From NCBI GenBank assembly GCA_023268935.1, contig JALRKK010000016.1, positions 1-48,943 of the forward strand: a stretch of DNA of 48,943 bases, read 5' to 3'. Source of the DNA: Glaciecola sp. (GTDB lineage Bacteria; Pseudomonadota; Gammaproteobacteria; Enterobacterales; Alteromonadaceae). This document shows positions 36,247-45,295 of this stretch, one piece after another (the first letter of the stretch is position 1; every line of letters starts with the position of its first letter). Below the pieces are notes generated by a model. It was not told the origin of the DNA. It saw only the letters and a list, made by a program, of their open reading frames with translations, and did not search any database. The position numbers and the translations under genes were made by a program.

Positions 36247-37350
36247 TTAGTGTTGTCCTTGAGTGAGCATAAAAACCTGCGCGTTTTCACCGTCAGTTAG
36301 CAACAATACTCGGCCTTGGTGATCCACGGTAATATCTCGAATGCGTTTTTTGATGGGTAGACTTAAAACTGTTTCACGAAAGTCATTTTGCAGATCAATA
36401 CGATGAATAGTTTTGGTTTTTAACGTCCCGATTAGAAGACTTCCGGATAATTCAGGGAGCACATCTGAATGGTAGTACACCATACTAGATGGCGCAATTG
36501 ATGGCGTCCAGTTCACCTTTGGCGATATCATTCCTGCGGCATCCTTTATAGGGCTAATTAATGCCCCACTGTAGTCTTTGCCTTGTGTAATAATCGGCCA
36601 GCCATAATTGGCACCTGCCATTAATAAATTGACTTCGTCACCCCCTGCTGGGCCATGTTCATGTTGCCAAATTTGTCCTGTCGCATCCACGGCTAGACCT
36701 TGAGCGTTGCGATGTCCAAGACTATACAAATATGGGTCGTCAGCAAACGGTGCATCTGCAACGGGTTTACCCTCTAATGTCATACGCAAAGTTTTACCCA
36801 ATTGCGATTCTACGCGCTGCGCATCTTCTCGGTAATCAAAACCGTCGCCAGAATTCACTAGCAAGGTATCATCTGGTAATAATAATAAACGCCCTGCGTA
36901 ATGAACCGGCGTTTGCTTATCATCTTTCACGCTAAACAGTTGCTGTTGATGGGTAATTTGCCAAACATTATTCACTTTGTTGAGGGTAATTTTGTTTAAT
37001 GCCAACCGATTGGCAACAGCATTACCTTGAGCATAGCTCACGATTGCTTGAACATCATCGTGTTTAACTTCAACCAACACGATGTCCAACAACCCCCCTT
37101 GTCCCTGCTGATACATTTCAGCTAAGTTTAAAGGGACAATTTGCGGGGAGTCTTGCTCCACTATGACCAACTCTCCAGACATGAGAGTGATCCAATAGCG
37201 ACCAAAAGCATCGCTCTTGATGGACCATGGATTATCTAAATCAGAAACAATAGACTGCACATCAAAATTTGCTGCCTGTGTATTTTTAATTGGAGATAAA
37301 AAAATCGTCAGAATAACCATGCACATCAAGTTGAACAAAAAACCTTGCAT
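36247..37350 (-). CDS. periplasmic PQQ-dependent aldose sugar dehydrogenase (YliI/Asd-like)
   Basis: A six-bladed beta-propeller of the soluble glucose/sorbosone dehydrogenase family. Its homologues oxidise the C1 of aldose sugars with the cofactor PQQ. The frame extends to 37458, but ATG 37350 gives a clean signal peptide (1-26, ending NTQA) and 367 residues. Family motifs: DLDNPWSIK, HYAGRLLLLPDDTLLVNSGDGFDYREDAQ (with the conserved His), YSLGHRNAQGLA, WQHEHGPAGGDEVN and ANYGWP. No PQQ-synthesis genes are in the window, so the cofactor may come from elsewhere in the genome or from outside. Upstream it is divergent from a small membrane protein. Confidence 0.87.
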   Translation of the reverse strand: MQGFLFNLMCMVILTIFLSPIKNTQAANFDVQSIVSDLDNPWSIKSDAFGRYWITLMSGELVIVEQDSPQIVPLNLAEMYQQGQGGLLDIVLVEVKHDDVQAIVSYAQGNAVANRLALNKITLNKVNNVWQITHQQQLFSVKDDKQTPVHYAGRLLLLPDDTLLVNSGDGFDYREDAQRVESQLGKTLRMTLEGKPVADAPFADDPYLYSLGHRNAQGLAVDATGQIWQHEHGPAGGDEVNLLMAGANYGWPIITQGKDYSGALISPIKDAAGMISPKVNWTPSIAPSSMVYYHSDVLPELSGSLLIGTLKTKTIHRIDLQNDFRETVLSLPIKKRIRDITVDHQGRVLLLTDGENAQVFMLTQGQH

Positions 37351-37402
37351 CTTAGTTTTCGCTTTTCTATATTTGCAATATGAAATCAAGTCTAAAGCAA
37401 TC

Positions 37403-37867
37403 ATGAAAATAATTAAACTCAATACTTTTTTTGCTTTTTGCTTAGCGTGGTTAACCACGTTTACATTTGCGAGTTTTTCACATTCTTTGATGATTCTGAT
37501 TGGCCTAGCACAAATCGATGCTCAGCTGACGATTAGCGATATTTTTTACCACTTTGTCGCAGATTGGTGGGGGATGTTAGCAAGTTATGGGGTCATAATA
37601 GCTGTCGCTTTATGCTTGGCTTTTTTATGTGTGCCTTTGGTCAAACATTTTATATTCAAGCGAACTAGTTCGACGTTATTAAGGATCTTCGCCGGTGGAA
37701 CGGTGATGGCATTGGTGCTATTTGCTATGCAACCGATATTGGGCGTCACTTTAATTGCGGGAGCCCGCACACCCATTGGTTTTATCCTACAAATCAACGC
37801 AGGAATTATGGGTGGCTGGCTATTCGCTTATCTCTACAGCAAATATGGCCGTATCATCACTCGTTGA
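37403..37867 (+). CDS. small multi-pass inner-membrane protein of unknown function
   Basis: A 154-residue hydrophobic protein that I cannot assign. The frame is open from 37217, but that part overlaps the divergent dehydrogenase; ATG 37403 begins a sensible membrane protein. About four membrane segments are visible (near 8-35, 52-78, 92-117 and 123-147), with conserved-looking polar spots SFSHS in the first and GARTPIGF before the last. There are no obvious metal or catalytic motifs. Its 3' end overlaps the convergent peptidase gene by 11 bases, both coding. Confidence 0.75.
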   Translation: MKIIKLNTFFAFCLAWLTTFTFASFSHSLMILIGLAQIDAQLTISDIFYHFVADWWGMLASYGVIIAVALCLAFLCVPLVKHFIFKRTSSTLLRIFAGGTVMALVLFAMQPILGVTLIAGARTPIGFILQINAGIMGGWLFAYLYSKYGRIITR

Positions 37868-40061
37868 TTTGATGCGATGCCAATATAAATGCATACTCTT
37901 CTGCCGCATCTAATAATCGACCATAACGCCCTGAGTTAGCATAGTGACCTGCACTCATGTTCATGCGCATGATCAACAAATTATCATCCGTTTTTTCTGC
38001 TCGCATACGGGCAGTCCATTTGGCTGGTTCCCAATACGTCACTCGAGGATCATTTAGGCCGCCTGTCACCATCATTGGTGGATACTCTCGCGCATCAATA
38101 TTATCGTATGGTGAATAACTCAAAATTCGTTCAAACGCTTCTTTATCCTTAATTGGATTACCCCACTCACTCCACTCAGGTGGGGTCAACGGCAAAGATT
38201 CATCAAGCATAGTATTAAGTACATCAACAAATGGCACATCAAGTAATACACTCCGCCACAAATTGGGTTCCAAGATGGTAGCAGCGCCCATCATTTTACC
38301 GCCAGCACTTCCGCCAGATATTGAGATATTACCTGCTGAGGCATACTGTTCAGCAATGAGAAACTTAGCCACGTCAACAAAATCGTTAAAGGCATTTTGA
38401 CGCTGTTCCATTTTGCCATCGAGATACCATTGATAGCCCATCTCATCTCCGCCTCGCGTATGCGCAATGGCAAACGCAAACCCCCGATCGAGTAAGCTCA
38501 AGCGTACAGATGAAAAGCTGGTCGGCATGCCGAAACCATACGCACCGTAGGCATAAAGGTGTAATGGTCGCGTGCCATCTTTCACAAAATCTTTGCGATA
38601 AACTATCGACACTGGGATCATGACTCCGTCACGAGAAGGAGCCATTCGGCGTTCTGTATGATATAGCGAAGCATCATAACCTGATGGAATTTTTTGCTTC
38701 TTAAGCACTGTCTTTTGTCGGTTGGCAAAATCGTAAGCAAATAAGGTATCCGGCGTAATCATACTTTCATAAGTAATGCGTATGGAAGTGGCATTAAAAT
38801 CCGGGTTATTGCCTAAACTTGCAGAAAACACTTGCTCGGGAAACTCAATGTCATAAGCATCTACATTTTTATCGAATGGAATAACATGTAACGCATTCAG
38901 TCCATTGCGAGCAAGTGTTATCACTAGTCCATGACGAAACGTCGATAGACTTTTGATATACAAATTGTCATCTCCTTGCATTAATGTTTGCCAATTGTCA
39001 TAACCATAGGCGCCATCGGCAAGGGTCGCGATGCGATAGTTACTGTGGGTATCATTGGCAACAACATAAAACGAGCCAAATGCGTGGTCGACCGTGGCAT
39101 TAAAACCTTGGTCACGATTGATGAGTTGTTGTAAAGGCTGTTGTACATTAGCGAGTGGCACAACATAAACTTCGGAAACATCACGGGTACCGGTCAAGAG
39201 CACCAAATACTCATCATCTGAAGTGGCGTAATGGCCTAACCCAAATTCATCATTGGTTTCAGCGTAAAGCACAATATCAACTGCTTGTTCTGTACCTAAC
39301 TGATGATAATTTACTGATTCTGTCGCCCAACGCTGCGTAGACAACTTGTCATAGACGATTCCCTTGCTATCGGATGTAAAGGTAATATTGCTTCTAACAT
39401 CAGTCAACACCGTACTCGATATTTTTCCAGTATTGAGATCTTTGATAAATAGTTCATAGCGCTCATCGCCTGTAGTATCGATAGTGTAGGCAATCAAATT
39501 ATTATCTGGGCTAATATCGTAGCTGCCCAAGACAAAATAATCCGTTCCCTCAGCAAGGGTTGGCAGGTCTAGAATGATTTGCTCACCACCGTCTTCAAGG
39601 TTGCGCCGCAAATACGTTCGGTAATCACTCCCAGCTTGATACTCATACCAATATTCATAGCCACGATTGGTCACAGGTACTGACACAAATTCATCATCTA
39701 CCCTGCCTTTGAACTCCTCAAACAAGGTATCAATGAGTGGCTGATGTTGCGCTTTAAATTCATCAAAGTAGGCATTTTCTGCATGTAAATAATCTAATAC
39801 GGTTTGATCATTGACTTCGGGGTATCCTTGGTCTTTAAGCCATTGATATGGATCACTGACGGTTAATCCATGGTGGGATACAATTGCGTCTTCACGCATT
39901 GCAACGGGTGCGTTTGTAGTCAGTTGTTTAATGCGCAGATAAGGATGAGAGTAATTTGGCATATCGGTAGTTTCTTTCATAGTCGATGAAGGTGTCGTAG
40001 GTACTTCTGAACAGGAAAATAATACACCTGCCAAGCCAGCTATAAAGATTTGTTTAAGCAT
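37857..40061 (-). CDS. oligopeptidase B-like S9 serine peptidase, lipoprotein
   Basis: A prolyl-oligopeptidase-family (S9A) enzyme close to oligopeptidase B, which cleaves small peptides after basic residues. The catalytic triad is seen: Ser585 in GGSAGG, Asp671 in GGLNDPRV and His706 in SAGHYANS, after an N-terminal beta-propeller. The frame opens at a TTG at 40082; ATG 40061 gives 734 residues and a lipoprotein signal with VLFSC. Oligopeptidase B is usually cytoplasmic, so an exported copy is notable. It lies before a terminator and the TonB2 operon, and overlaps the membrane protein's end. Confidence 0.88.
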   Translation of the reverse strand: MLKQIFIAGLAGVLFSCSEVPTTPSSTMKETTDMPNYSHPYLRIKQLTTNAPVAMREDAIVSHHGLTVSDPYQWLKDQGYPEVNDQTVLDYLHAENAYFDEFKAQHQPLIDTLFEEFKGRVDDEFVSVPVTNRGYEYWYEYQAGSDYRTYLRRNLEDGGEQIILDLPTLAEGTDYFVLGSYDISPDNNLIAYTIDTTGDERYELFIKDLNTGKISSTVLTDVRSNITFTSDSKGIVYDKLSTQRWATESVNYHQLGTEQAVDIVLYAETNDEFGLGHYATSDDEYLVLLTGTRDVSEVYVVPLANVQQPLQQLINRDQGFNATVDHAFGSFYVVANDTHSNYRIATLADGAYGYDNWQTLMQGDDNLYIKSLSTFRHGLVITLARNGLNALHVIPFDKNVDAYDIEFPEQVFSASLGNNPDFNATSIRITYESMITPDTLFAYDFANRQKTVLKKQKIPSGYDASLYHTERRMAPSRDGVMIPVSIVYRKDFVKDGTRPLHLYAYGAYGFGMPTSFSSVRLSLLDRGFAFAIAHTRGGDEMGYQWYLDGKMEQRQNAFNDFVDVAKFLIAEQYASAGNISISGGSAGGKMMGAATILEPNLWRSVLLDVPFVDVLNTMLDESLPLTPPEWSEWGNPIKDKEAFERILSYSPYDNIDAREYPPMMVTGGLNDPRVTYWEPAKWTARMRAEKTDDNLLIMRMNMSAGHYANSGRYGRLLDAAEEYAFILASHQINE

Positions 40062-40138
40062 CGGAGAACTTAAGTTATTCAATTTCTAATTCGGATAAAA
40101 TAGATAAAATTTTGTTTTTGTGCAATATGTTCTCAAAA

Positions 40139-40175
40139 ATAAAAAAGCTCCTTCAGGGGGATCCATAAGGAGCTT
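40139..40175 (-). terminator. Rho-independent terminator of the TonB2/TtpC operon
   Basis: AAGCTCCTT (40145-40153) and AAGGAGCTT (40167-40175) form a 9-bp stem. On the minus strand it is followed by about six T residues (complement of 40141-40146) in an AT-rich stretch. It lies 20 bases after the last operon gene. Confidence 0.85.
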
Positions 40176-40194
40176 GTAGGAATGGATTGCAGTC

Positions 40195-41499
40195 TTATTC
40201 TGATGCTATTTCGGCTTGAAGGGCGTCAAAAGTTCGCTTTTCGCCAGAGACGAATTGTTGCCATTGCTCTGCCATCTTGCGTGTATTTTTGAACTCTTCG
40301 GCTTTGGCCAATTGGTCGAGCGCTTTGACAAACTGACGCTGGTTGTAATAAGACATACCCAACACCAAATGAACGGTACCTTGGTTGCGCAAATCGCCTT
40401 TTTCCAAAGCGAGTTCAGCATTGGCAATCGCATCATCAAATTGATCAATGTTCAAAAACAGCTGAGCTAATTGCGCATATAGTTCACCATCAGGCGATAA
40501 CTCAGCAGCAGCACGCATCACAGGAACCGCTTTTTCATTTTCTTTAGCTAGTTGTAAGCACTGACCTAAAAACTTAAGGTTGCGAAGGTTTTCTTCCAAT
40601 AAACCATCATCCATGGCCGCTTGCATGACATTCGCGCATTTAATCGGCGCTTTGTGGTAATAGTAAAGCTGCGCCATATTAAACAAATCCGCCCCTTTGA
40701 CTAAATATCCCTGTTGGTACGCCGCTTCCATAATCGCTAATTGGTGCTTTTCCATTTCTAACTCACCATACATACCACCAAGTTGGATCCAGTATTTTGG
40801 CTCGTTAAATAGCTTGACCATCTTGACAATGATGTCTTTGACTTTACGCGTGTCCTTTAACTCATAGTAAATGGCACGTTGTAAAATCAACCAGCCTTCA
40901 TCTGGAATCATGCCTGCCGCTTCTTTGTCCGAAACGGCTTGGTCAATGAATGTTGCCGCTTGCTCGTATTGTTTATCCTGATAATAGGCTTGCGCTTTGA
41001 TGAACAAATTCTTTGGAGGCGTTGGCCCTACATTTAAGTCTTCCCAACGCTCGAGATTTGCGATTGCTGCTTTATAATCCCCTTGCATCAAGGACAACTG
41101 AGCAATTGTAAAGACCGTAGATTGCTCGAAACTTTCTGGAATCGGTTGCTGCTCTACCACTTTATTAAAATACTCAAGCGCTTTATCTGGCTGCTCAAGA
41201 TTGTAGTAAATGAATCCATAAAAGTTATACAACATGGCAATCTCATAGCTGTTCATCGAAGATTTTTTGTCTTCGACTTCCGCTAATACAGCAAAGGCTT
41301 CATCACTTTGGTCTTGGTCTGCAAAAGTCTGTGCACGAGAAAGTTGCTCATACACTTTACCACGTAAAGTCGGTACTTTACGGGTTTTCTTTTCGCTAGC
41401 TTTTGCTTGAGCGTAGACCGGTTCAACCAGTGCAACATTAGTGACCAAAACGCAGACCACAACAGATAGGCTAGACAATAAACGTTTAGCAGATTTCAT
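40195..41499 (-). CDS. periplasmic TPR-repeat protein of the TonB2 operon
   Basis: A 434-residue exported protein with a signal peptide (about 1-30, ending VYA) and many tetratricopeptide repeats along its length. Clear ones are ALEYFNKVVEQQP, AIANLERWE, YEQAATFIDQAVS and AIANAELALEKGD. TPR proteins are scaffolds, and this one is the last gene of the operon that encodes TtpC, ExbB, ExbD and TonB. Such a TPR partner is the usual companion in Alteromonas, Shewanella and Vibrio-type TonB2 clusters, where it may support complex assembly. No enzymatic motif. It begins 14 bases after tonB. Confidence 0.9.
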   Translation of the reverse strand: MKSAKRLLSSLSVVVCVLVTNVALVEPVYAQAKASEKKTRKVPTLRGKVYEQLSRAQTFADQDQSDEAFAVLAEVEDKKSSMNSYEIAMLYNFYGFIYYNLEQPDKALEYFNKVVEQQPIPESFEQSTVFTIAQLSLMQGDYKAAIANLERWEDLNVGPTPPKNLFIKAQAYYQDKQYEQAATFIDQAVSDKEAAGMIPDEGWLILQRAIYYELKDTRKVKDIIVKMVKLFNEPKYWIQLGGMYGELEMEKHQLAIMEAAYQQGYLVKGADLFNMAQLYYYHKAPIKCANVMQAAMDDGLLEENLRNLKFLGQCLQLAKENEKAVPVMRAAAELSPDGELYAQLAQLFLNIDQFDDAIANAELALEKGDLRNQGTVHLVLGMSYYNQRQFVKALDQLAKAEEFKNTRKMAEQWQQFVSGEKRTFDALQAEIASE

Positions 41500-41513
41500 T
41501 GTTATCCCTCTCC

Positions 41514-42122
41514 TTATCCGTCAATCTTAAAAGTAATGCGGTTTTGCACACCAGACACGGCAATGGGTTCACCATTCACGACTCGAGGCTTGTATTTGAA
41601 CTTCTTAGCAGCATCAAGTGCGGCTTGATCAAAGATTTTTTCAGGTTGGGCTTCAATCACAATAGGATTGGTCACCGCACCTTGCTTGTTTACCGTAAAT
41701 TCAACGATCACAAAGCCTTCGATACCGCGCTGTAATGCACGGCGTGGATAAACTGGTGCAACTTTGACTATTGGTAAGTACTCACCATCTCCTGACTCTA
41801 GGCCAACTCCACCATCGAGTGACATTTCGGTAGACACATCCGAGGCGAAATCCATTCCCGTGCCTTCACCATCAGGTGCTGGGGCATCCATTTGCGGGGT
41901 TTCCATTTGCGGAGGTGGCTCTTCTGGCTTGGGCGGCTTTTTCGGTTTGCGGTCTTTTTTCTCAACCGCTTCCTCTTTTTTGACGCGAACGAAATCCAGG
42001 ACACTGCCTCTAGGCGGTTCGGTCAAAGCACTACCACCACTTTGAATCAAAGATTGCATTAGGAAGAATAAGCCTAATGTAATCGCTGCTGAAACAATAA
42101 TGGCAATTAAAAAACGTGACAT
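41514..42122 (-). CDS. tonB: TonB2-type energy transducer
   Basis: A 202-residue TonB protein that transmits proton-motive force to outer-membrane receptors. A single N-terminal membrane helix (about 4-26) is followed by a Pro/Lys-rich spacer (about 55-90, KKPPKPEEPPPQ) that is short compared with E. coli TonB. The C-terminal TonB domain (about 115-202) has YPRRALQRGIEGFVIVEF and FDQAALDAAKKFKYKP. The E. coli membrane motif Ser-x-x-x-His is here Ser11-x-x-x-Thr15, so the histidine is missing. It follows exbD and precedes the TPR gene. Confidence 0.94.
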   Translation of the reverse strand: MSRFLIAIIVSAAITLGLFFLMQSLIQSGGSALTEPPRGSVLDFVRVKKEEAVEKKDRKPKKPPKPEEPPPQMETPQMDAPAPDGEGTGMDFASDVSTEMSLDGGVGLESGDGEYLPIVKVAPVYPRRALQRGIEGFVIVEFTVNKQGAVTNPIVIEAQPEKIFDQAALDAAKKFKYKPRVVNGEPIAVSGVQNRITFKIDG

Positions 42123-42135
42123 AATAACTGCCTAT

Positions 42136-42543
42136 TTACTGTTCTTGCGCTGCAATAGAAATATCAAATGCACCCGCGGCACGAGAAGCGTCCATGACTT
42201 TTATCAGGGTCTCTGTTGTCGATTTGCGGTCCGCTTGAATGACAACTGAACCTTGTGGGTTTTCGGCTTTTAGACGCTCAACGTTGGCTTGTACTGCGCG
42301 CACATCAACACGTCGCTTGTTGATCCAGATTTCACCTTTGTCACTGATCGCGATAAGGATATTAGCGCGGTCTTTTTTGACTGCTGTCGCCGCATCAGGA
42401 CGGTTTACATCAATACCCGCTTCTTTGACAAATGATGCGGTAACGATAAAGAAGATCAGCATGATAAAGACGACATCAAGCATTGGCGTCATATCAATCG
42501 CCGCTTCTTCTTCGTCCATTAAGTTTTGAAAATGTTGTTTCAT
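42136..42543 (-). CDS. exbD: ExbD-type biopolymer transport protein
   Basis: A 135-residue proton-channel subunit that works with ExbB to energise TonB. It has one membrane helix (about 20-40) with the critical aspartate in MLDVVFIMLIFF (Asp23), preceded by the conserved DMTP motif. The periplasmic domain ends with VMDASRAAGAFDISIA. Length is typical of the TonB2-type ExbD. It is co-transcribed with exbB and tonB. Confidence 0.95.
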   Translation of the reverse strand: MKQHFQNLMDEEEAAIDMTPMLDVVFIMLIFFIVTASFVKEAGIDVNRPDAATAVKKDRANILIAISDKGEIWINKRRVDVRAVQANVERLKAENPQGSVVIQADRKSTTETLIKVMDASRAAGAFDISIAAQEQ

Positions 42544-42563
42544 TGTTTAACCCTCACCGCCAC

Positions 42564-43088
42564 TTAAATATGACGGTCTAGTTGAATTTGATCTTCTAAA
42601 TGCGCACGTTCTGTTTTGACCTTACGCGTTAACCACGTCGAGGCAAATACGCCAGAAAGTGCACCAACCATGCCCGCCATAGTTGGGATAGTTGCTTTCG
42701 AGACACCGGATGCCATCGAACGCGCGTTACCAGAACCAGAAATCGCCATGACGTCAAATACTTCAATCATACCGGTCACGGTTCCCATCAATCCTAATAA
42801 TGGACACAAAGCGACAAGCGCTTGGATAATTGGAATACTGCCGTTAAGTGCCATCACCATACGTGATATGGCTGCTTGACGGATTTGCTCGGCATTCCAT
42901 GACGTTTTGTCTTGGCGTTCTTGCCATTGCGACAACACATCGTTTTTGATTTCTTTGTGCCAAATTAGGATGTACAAAACGCGTTCTAGAATCAGCAACC
43001 ACATGACGAAGATCAAGAACCCAATGACCAAGAGTACTTGGCCACCTGTTTCTGTAAAATCTCGGATTGCTTCTAAGAACTCAACCAT
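42564..43088 (-). CDS. exbB: ExbB-type biopolymer transport protein
   Basis: A 174-residue MotA/TolQ/ExbB-family protein, the membrane core of the TonB energising complex. Three membrane segments lie near 16-42, 83-108 and 130-152. The conserved LVALCPLLGLMGTVTGMIEVF and GVSKATIPTMAGMVGAL blocks match the ion-channel helices. This is the short exbB2 type, shorter than the 240-residue enterobacterial ExbB. It follows ttpC by five bases. Confidence 0.95.
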   Translation of the reverse strand: MVEFLEAIRDFTETGGQVLLVIGFLIFVMWLLILERVLYILIWHKEIKNDVLSQWQERQDKTSWNAEQIRQAAISRMVMALNGSIPIIQALVALCPLLGLMGTVTGMIEVFDVMAISGSGNARSMASGVSKATIPTMAGMVGALSGVFASTWLTRKVKTERAHLEDQIQLDRHI

Positions 43089-43093
43089 GTGAC

Positions 43094-44455
43094 TTAGCTC
43101 CGCTCTGCGCGCTCAGCAATCACACCAGCTGCTTGTTCTTGAAGAATGAAGACGATATTTTTACTACGCGTGTTAAGCATTGCGTATAACAAAGTCATCG
43201 GAATCGCAACCACTAGACCAAGTACTGTGGTGACTAGGGCTTGTGAAATACCACCAGCCATCAGTTTCGGGTCACCTGTGCCGAACAAAGTAATTGCTTG
43301 GAAGGTGTTGATCATACCTGTTACTGTACCTAGTAGACCCATCAAGGGTGCCACAACAGAAATAATCTTGATGATGGTTAAGTTGCGACCTAATTTAGGC
43401 ACCTCTGACAAAATTGCCTCGGTCAAATGCAGTTCCATCGCTTCAGTATCCGCATCTGGGTACTTGTCCTTCACCATCATGACGCGACCAAGCGGGTTGT
43501 TGTCTTTGAAGGTATCCGACTTAAGCTGTGAATTCACTTTAGTGCGAATCAGAGTAAGTGATACTAGACGCTCTAAGGCAAGCAATAGACCAACTGCACC
43601 GACGGCTAAGATGATGTAACCAACTAGGCCACCTTGTTCAACACGTTCTTTCAACGTAGGCGCCTGAACCAATAGGCCAAGAATTGAACCACCTGTTGGA
43701 TCGATACCAAACTGTACTAATTCACCATTAGACGCTTGCAGTTCGGCCGCTGAGCTACCAAAACGGTCCGCAGGCTGACGAATCAATTCCGCAACACTGC
43801 CGGTCACACCATTGTATTCAAGGAATTTGCCGTCAGAGACCAAAGCGAAAGGTCCTACGCGCACAACTTCTTTGTTGACCTTGTTACCACCCGCTTCAAT
43901 GACTGTGGTTTCGAACTTTGTGACTTTACCGCTTTCGGTCATTTCGCGCTGCATTTCAAACCATACGCGCTCAATTTCTTCAATAGAAGCAAGTTTTGAG
44001 CTTGAGCCCATAGACTGAGCCATCTCATCAAGAAACTCTGCGCGACCGGGGATTTGCGCTGAAATCATAGAGTTGTAGAATTTGTTTTTGGTATCGCCAG
44101 ATACTTGCTGTAATACACCGAACAATTCTTTTAACGAACCTAAGCGGTTGCTCAACGCATCGTTTAAATCCGCAAGTTTAAATTCGTTTTCTTCAAACTG
44201 GGTTTCTAATGTTTCAGATAACTTTAACGCATTGTCACGAGAATTTCGTGTTTCACGTAAGATACGATCTTGTTCTGCGCGCTTGGCAACAAACTCAGCT
44301 TCACGAGCTTTGTTTTCTTGAGTCTGTGCAAATTGACCCTGCTCAAGTTGCTTTAATAACGCATCTAAGTCTAGTGCGCGGTCGTTAGCAGTTGCTGAAA
44401 AGCTCAATACTGAAACAGCAACGGCCGCTAGGATATTTTTCATTGATAATCTCAT
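43094..44455 (-). CDS. ttpC: TtpC-type MotA/TolQ/ExbB accessory protein of the TonB2 system
   Basis: A 453-residue protein with an ExbB-like C-terminal domain and a long periplasmic N-terminal part, as in TtpC, needed for TonB2-dependent iron uptake in Vibrio. A signal peptide (1-23) is followed by a coiled coil (about 28-110, AREAEFVAKRAEQDRILRE), then a globular periplasmic portion to about 270. Membrane helices lie at 275-303, 358-388 and 404-428, with VVAPLMGLLGTVTGMINTF and GGISQALVTTVLG. ATG 44455 has AAGG upstream, preferred over the internal ATG at residue 5. Confidence 0.93.
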   Translation of the reverse strand: MRLSMKNILAAVAVSVLSFSATANDRALDLDALLKQLEQGQFAQTQENKAREAEFVAKRAEQDRILRETRNSRDNALKLSETLETQFEENEFKLADLNDALSNRLGSLKELFGVLQQVSGDTKNKFYNSMISAQIPGRAEFLDEMAQSMGSSSKLASIEEIERVWFEMQREMTESGKVTKFETTVIEAGGNKVNKEVVRVGPFALVSDGKFLEYNGVTGSVAELIRQPADRFGSSAAELQASNGELVQFGIDPTGGSILGLLVQAPTLKERVEQGGLVGYIILAVGAVGLLLALERLVSLTLIRTKVNSQLKSDTFKDNNPLGRVMMVKDKYPDADTEAMELHLTEAILSEVPKLGRNLTIIKIISVVAPLMGLLGTVTGMINTFQAITLFGTGDPKLMAGGISQALVTTVLGLVVAIPMTLLYAMLNTRSKNIVFILQEQAAGVIAERAERS

Positions 44456-44465
44456 CGTGCTAGCC

Positions 44466-45230
44466 TTAGTCCGTAATTGCGACTGGTAACATTAATAAAT
44501 CAGGTGCGAGTTGCTTCTTCGCCATGCGTAGACCTTTAGTTATCTGTGTGCGATAGCTTGAATCTAATGCTTCCCATTGACGTGTTTGCTTATTCCAAAC
44601 ACCTTGACTTGATGCATCACGTGTTTGATAAATCAGAGCCGTACGACCAAGACGTAAAAACTCAACTTCACGCTCAACCCCAGCAACTGTGTGTGTACCT
44701 GGGTAAGCTTCAAGCGTGCGTCCGTAGTCCATTTCAACTTGGAACGCTTCCATAACACGACGGAATTTTTCTGAAGGTGCGACATCAGCACGGTCCATCA
44801 TGCTGCGTAAATCGGCTATACGTGCGTTGCGCTCTTCTGGTAAAAATGGAACGTCTAATTGTACAAATTGCTCTAAGCCATCAATCATATTGATCATTAA
44901 TGGCGTGATTTGACGCTCAATAACACTAACTTCGTCAATCGCTTCGTTTAACGCAGCCATCTCGTCAATTTGATTGTCGATTTGCTTTTGCAATTGAGAG
45001 TTGTATACATTTAATCCCTCAATTTCTTTATTCAACGCTTTGAACTGTTGCAACTTACCATCGATTTGGTCGGCAATGTTGTCAATTTTGACTTGTGACT
45101 TAGCAGCAGACTCATTGATTTTGCCAGCTTCTGTTACCACTTTCTCAACGGCTTGGTCTTCTTGAGCTAGCACTGAAAAGCCTATGCTTCCAGCTAACAC
45201 AAGCGCCACAAGAGAGGTTACGCGATTCAT
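44466..45230 (-). CDS. DUF3450 periplasmic coiled-coil protein of the TonB2 operon
   Basis: A 254-residue exported protein of the DUF3450 family. The frame opens at a TTG at 45254, but ATG 45230 has AAGG eight bases before it and starts a normal signal peptide (1-22, ending VLA). The mature part is a long coiled coil (about 30-95) with regular polar/hydrophobic heptads (KSQVKIDNIADQIDGKLQQF), then a globular end with FLPEERNARIADLRSMMDRAD and a conserved VEFLRLGRTALIYQT. Family function is not known; it is the standard first gene of TtpC-type TonB2 operons. The promoter lies in the following 534-base gap. Confidence 0.92.
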   Translation of the reverse strand: MNRVTSLVALVLAGSIGFSVLAQEDQAVEKVVTEAGKINESAAKSQVKIDNIADQIDGKLQQFKALNKEIEGLNVYNSQLQKQIDNQIDEMAALNEAIDEVSVIERQITPLMINMIDGLEQFVQLDVPFLPEERNARIADLRSMMDRADVAPSEKFRRVMEAFQVEMDYGRTLEAYPGTHTVAGVEREVEFLRLGRTALIYQTRDASSQGVWNKQTRQWEALDSSYRTQITKGLRMAKKQLAPDLLMLPVAITD

Positions 45231-45295
45231 AGTTAGGACCTTCTTTGATGCCAATTAGAGGCAATTTAAAACTGTGCGAAATGATAAATGCAATG

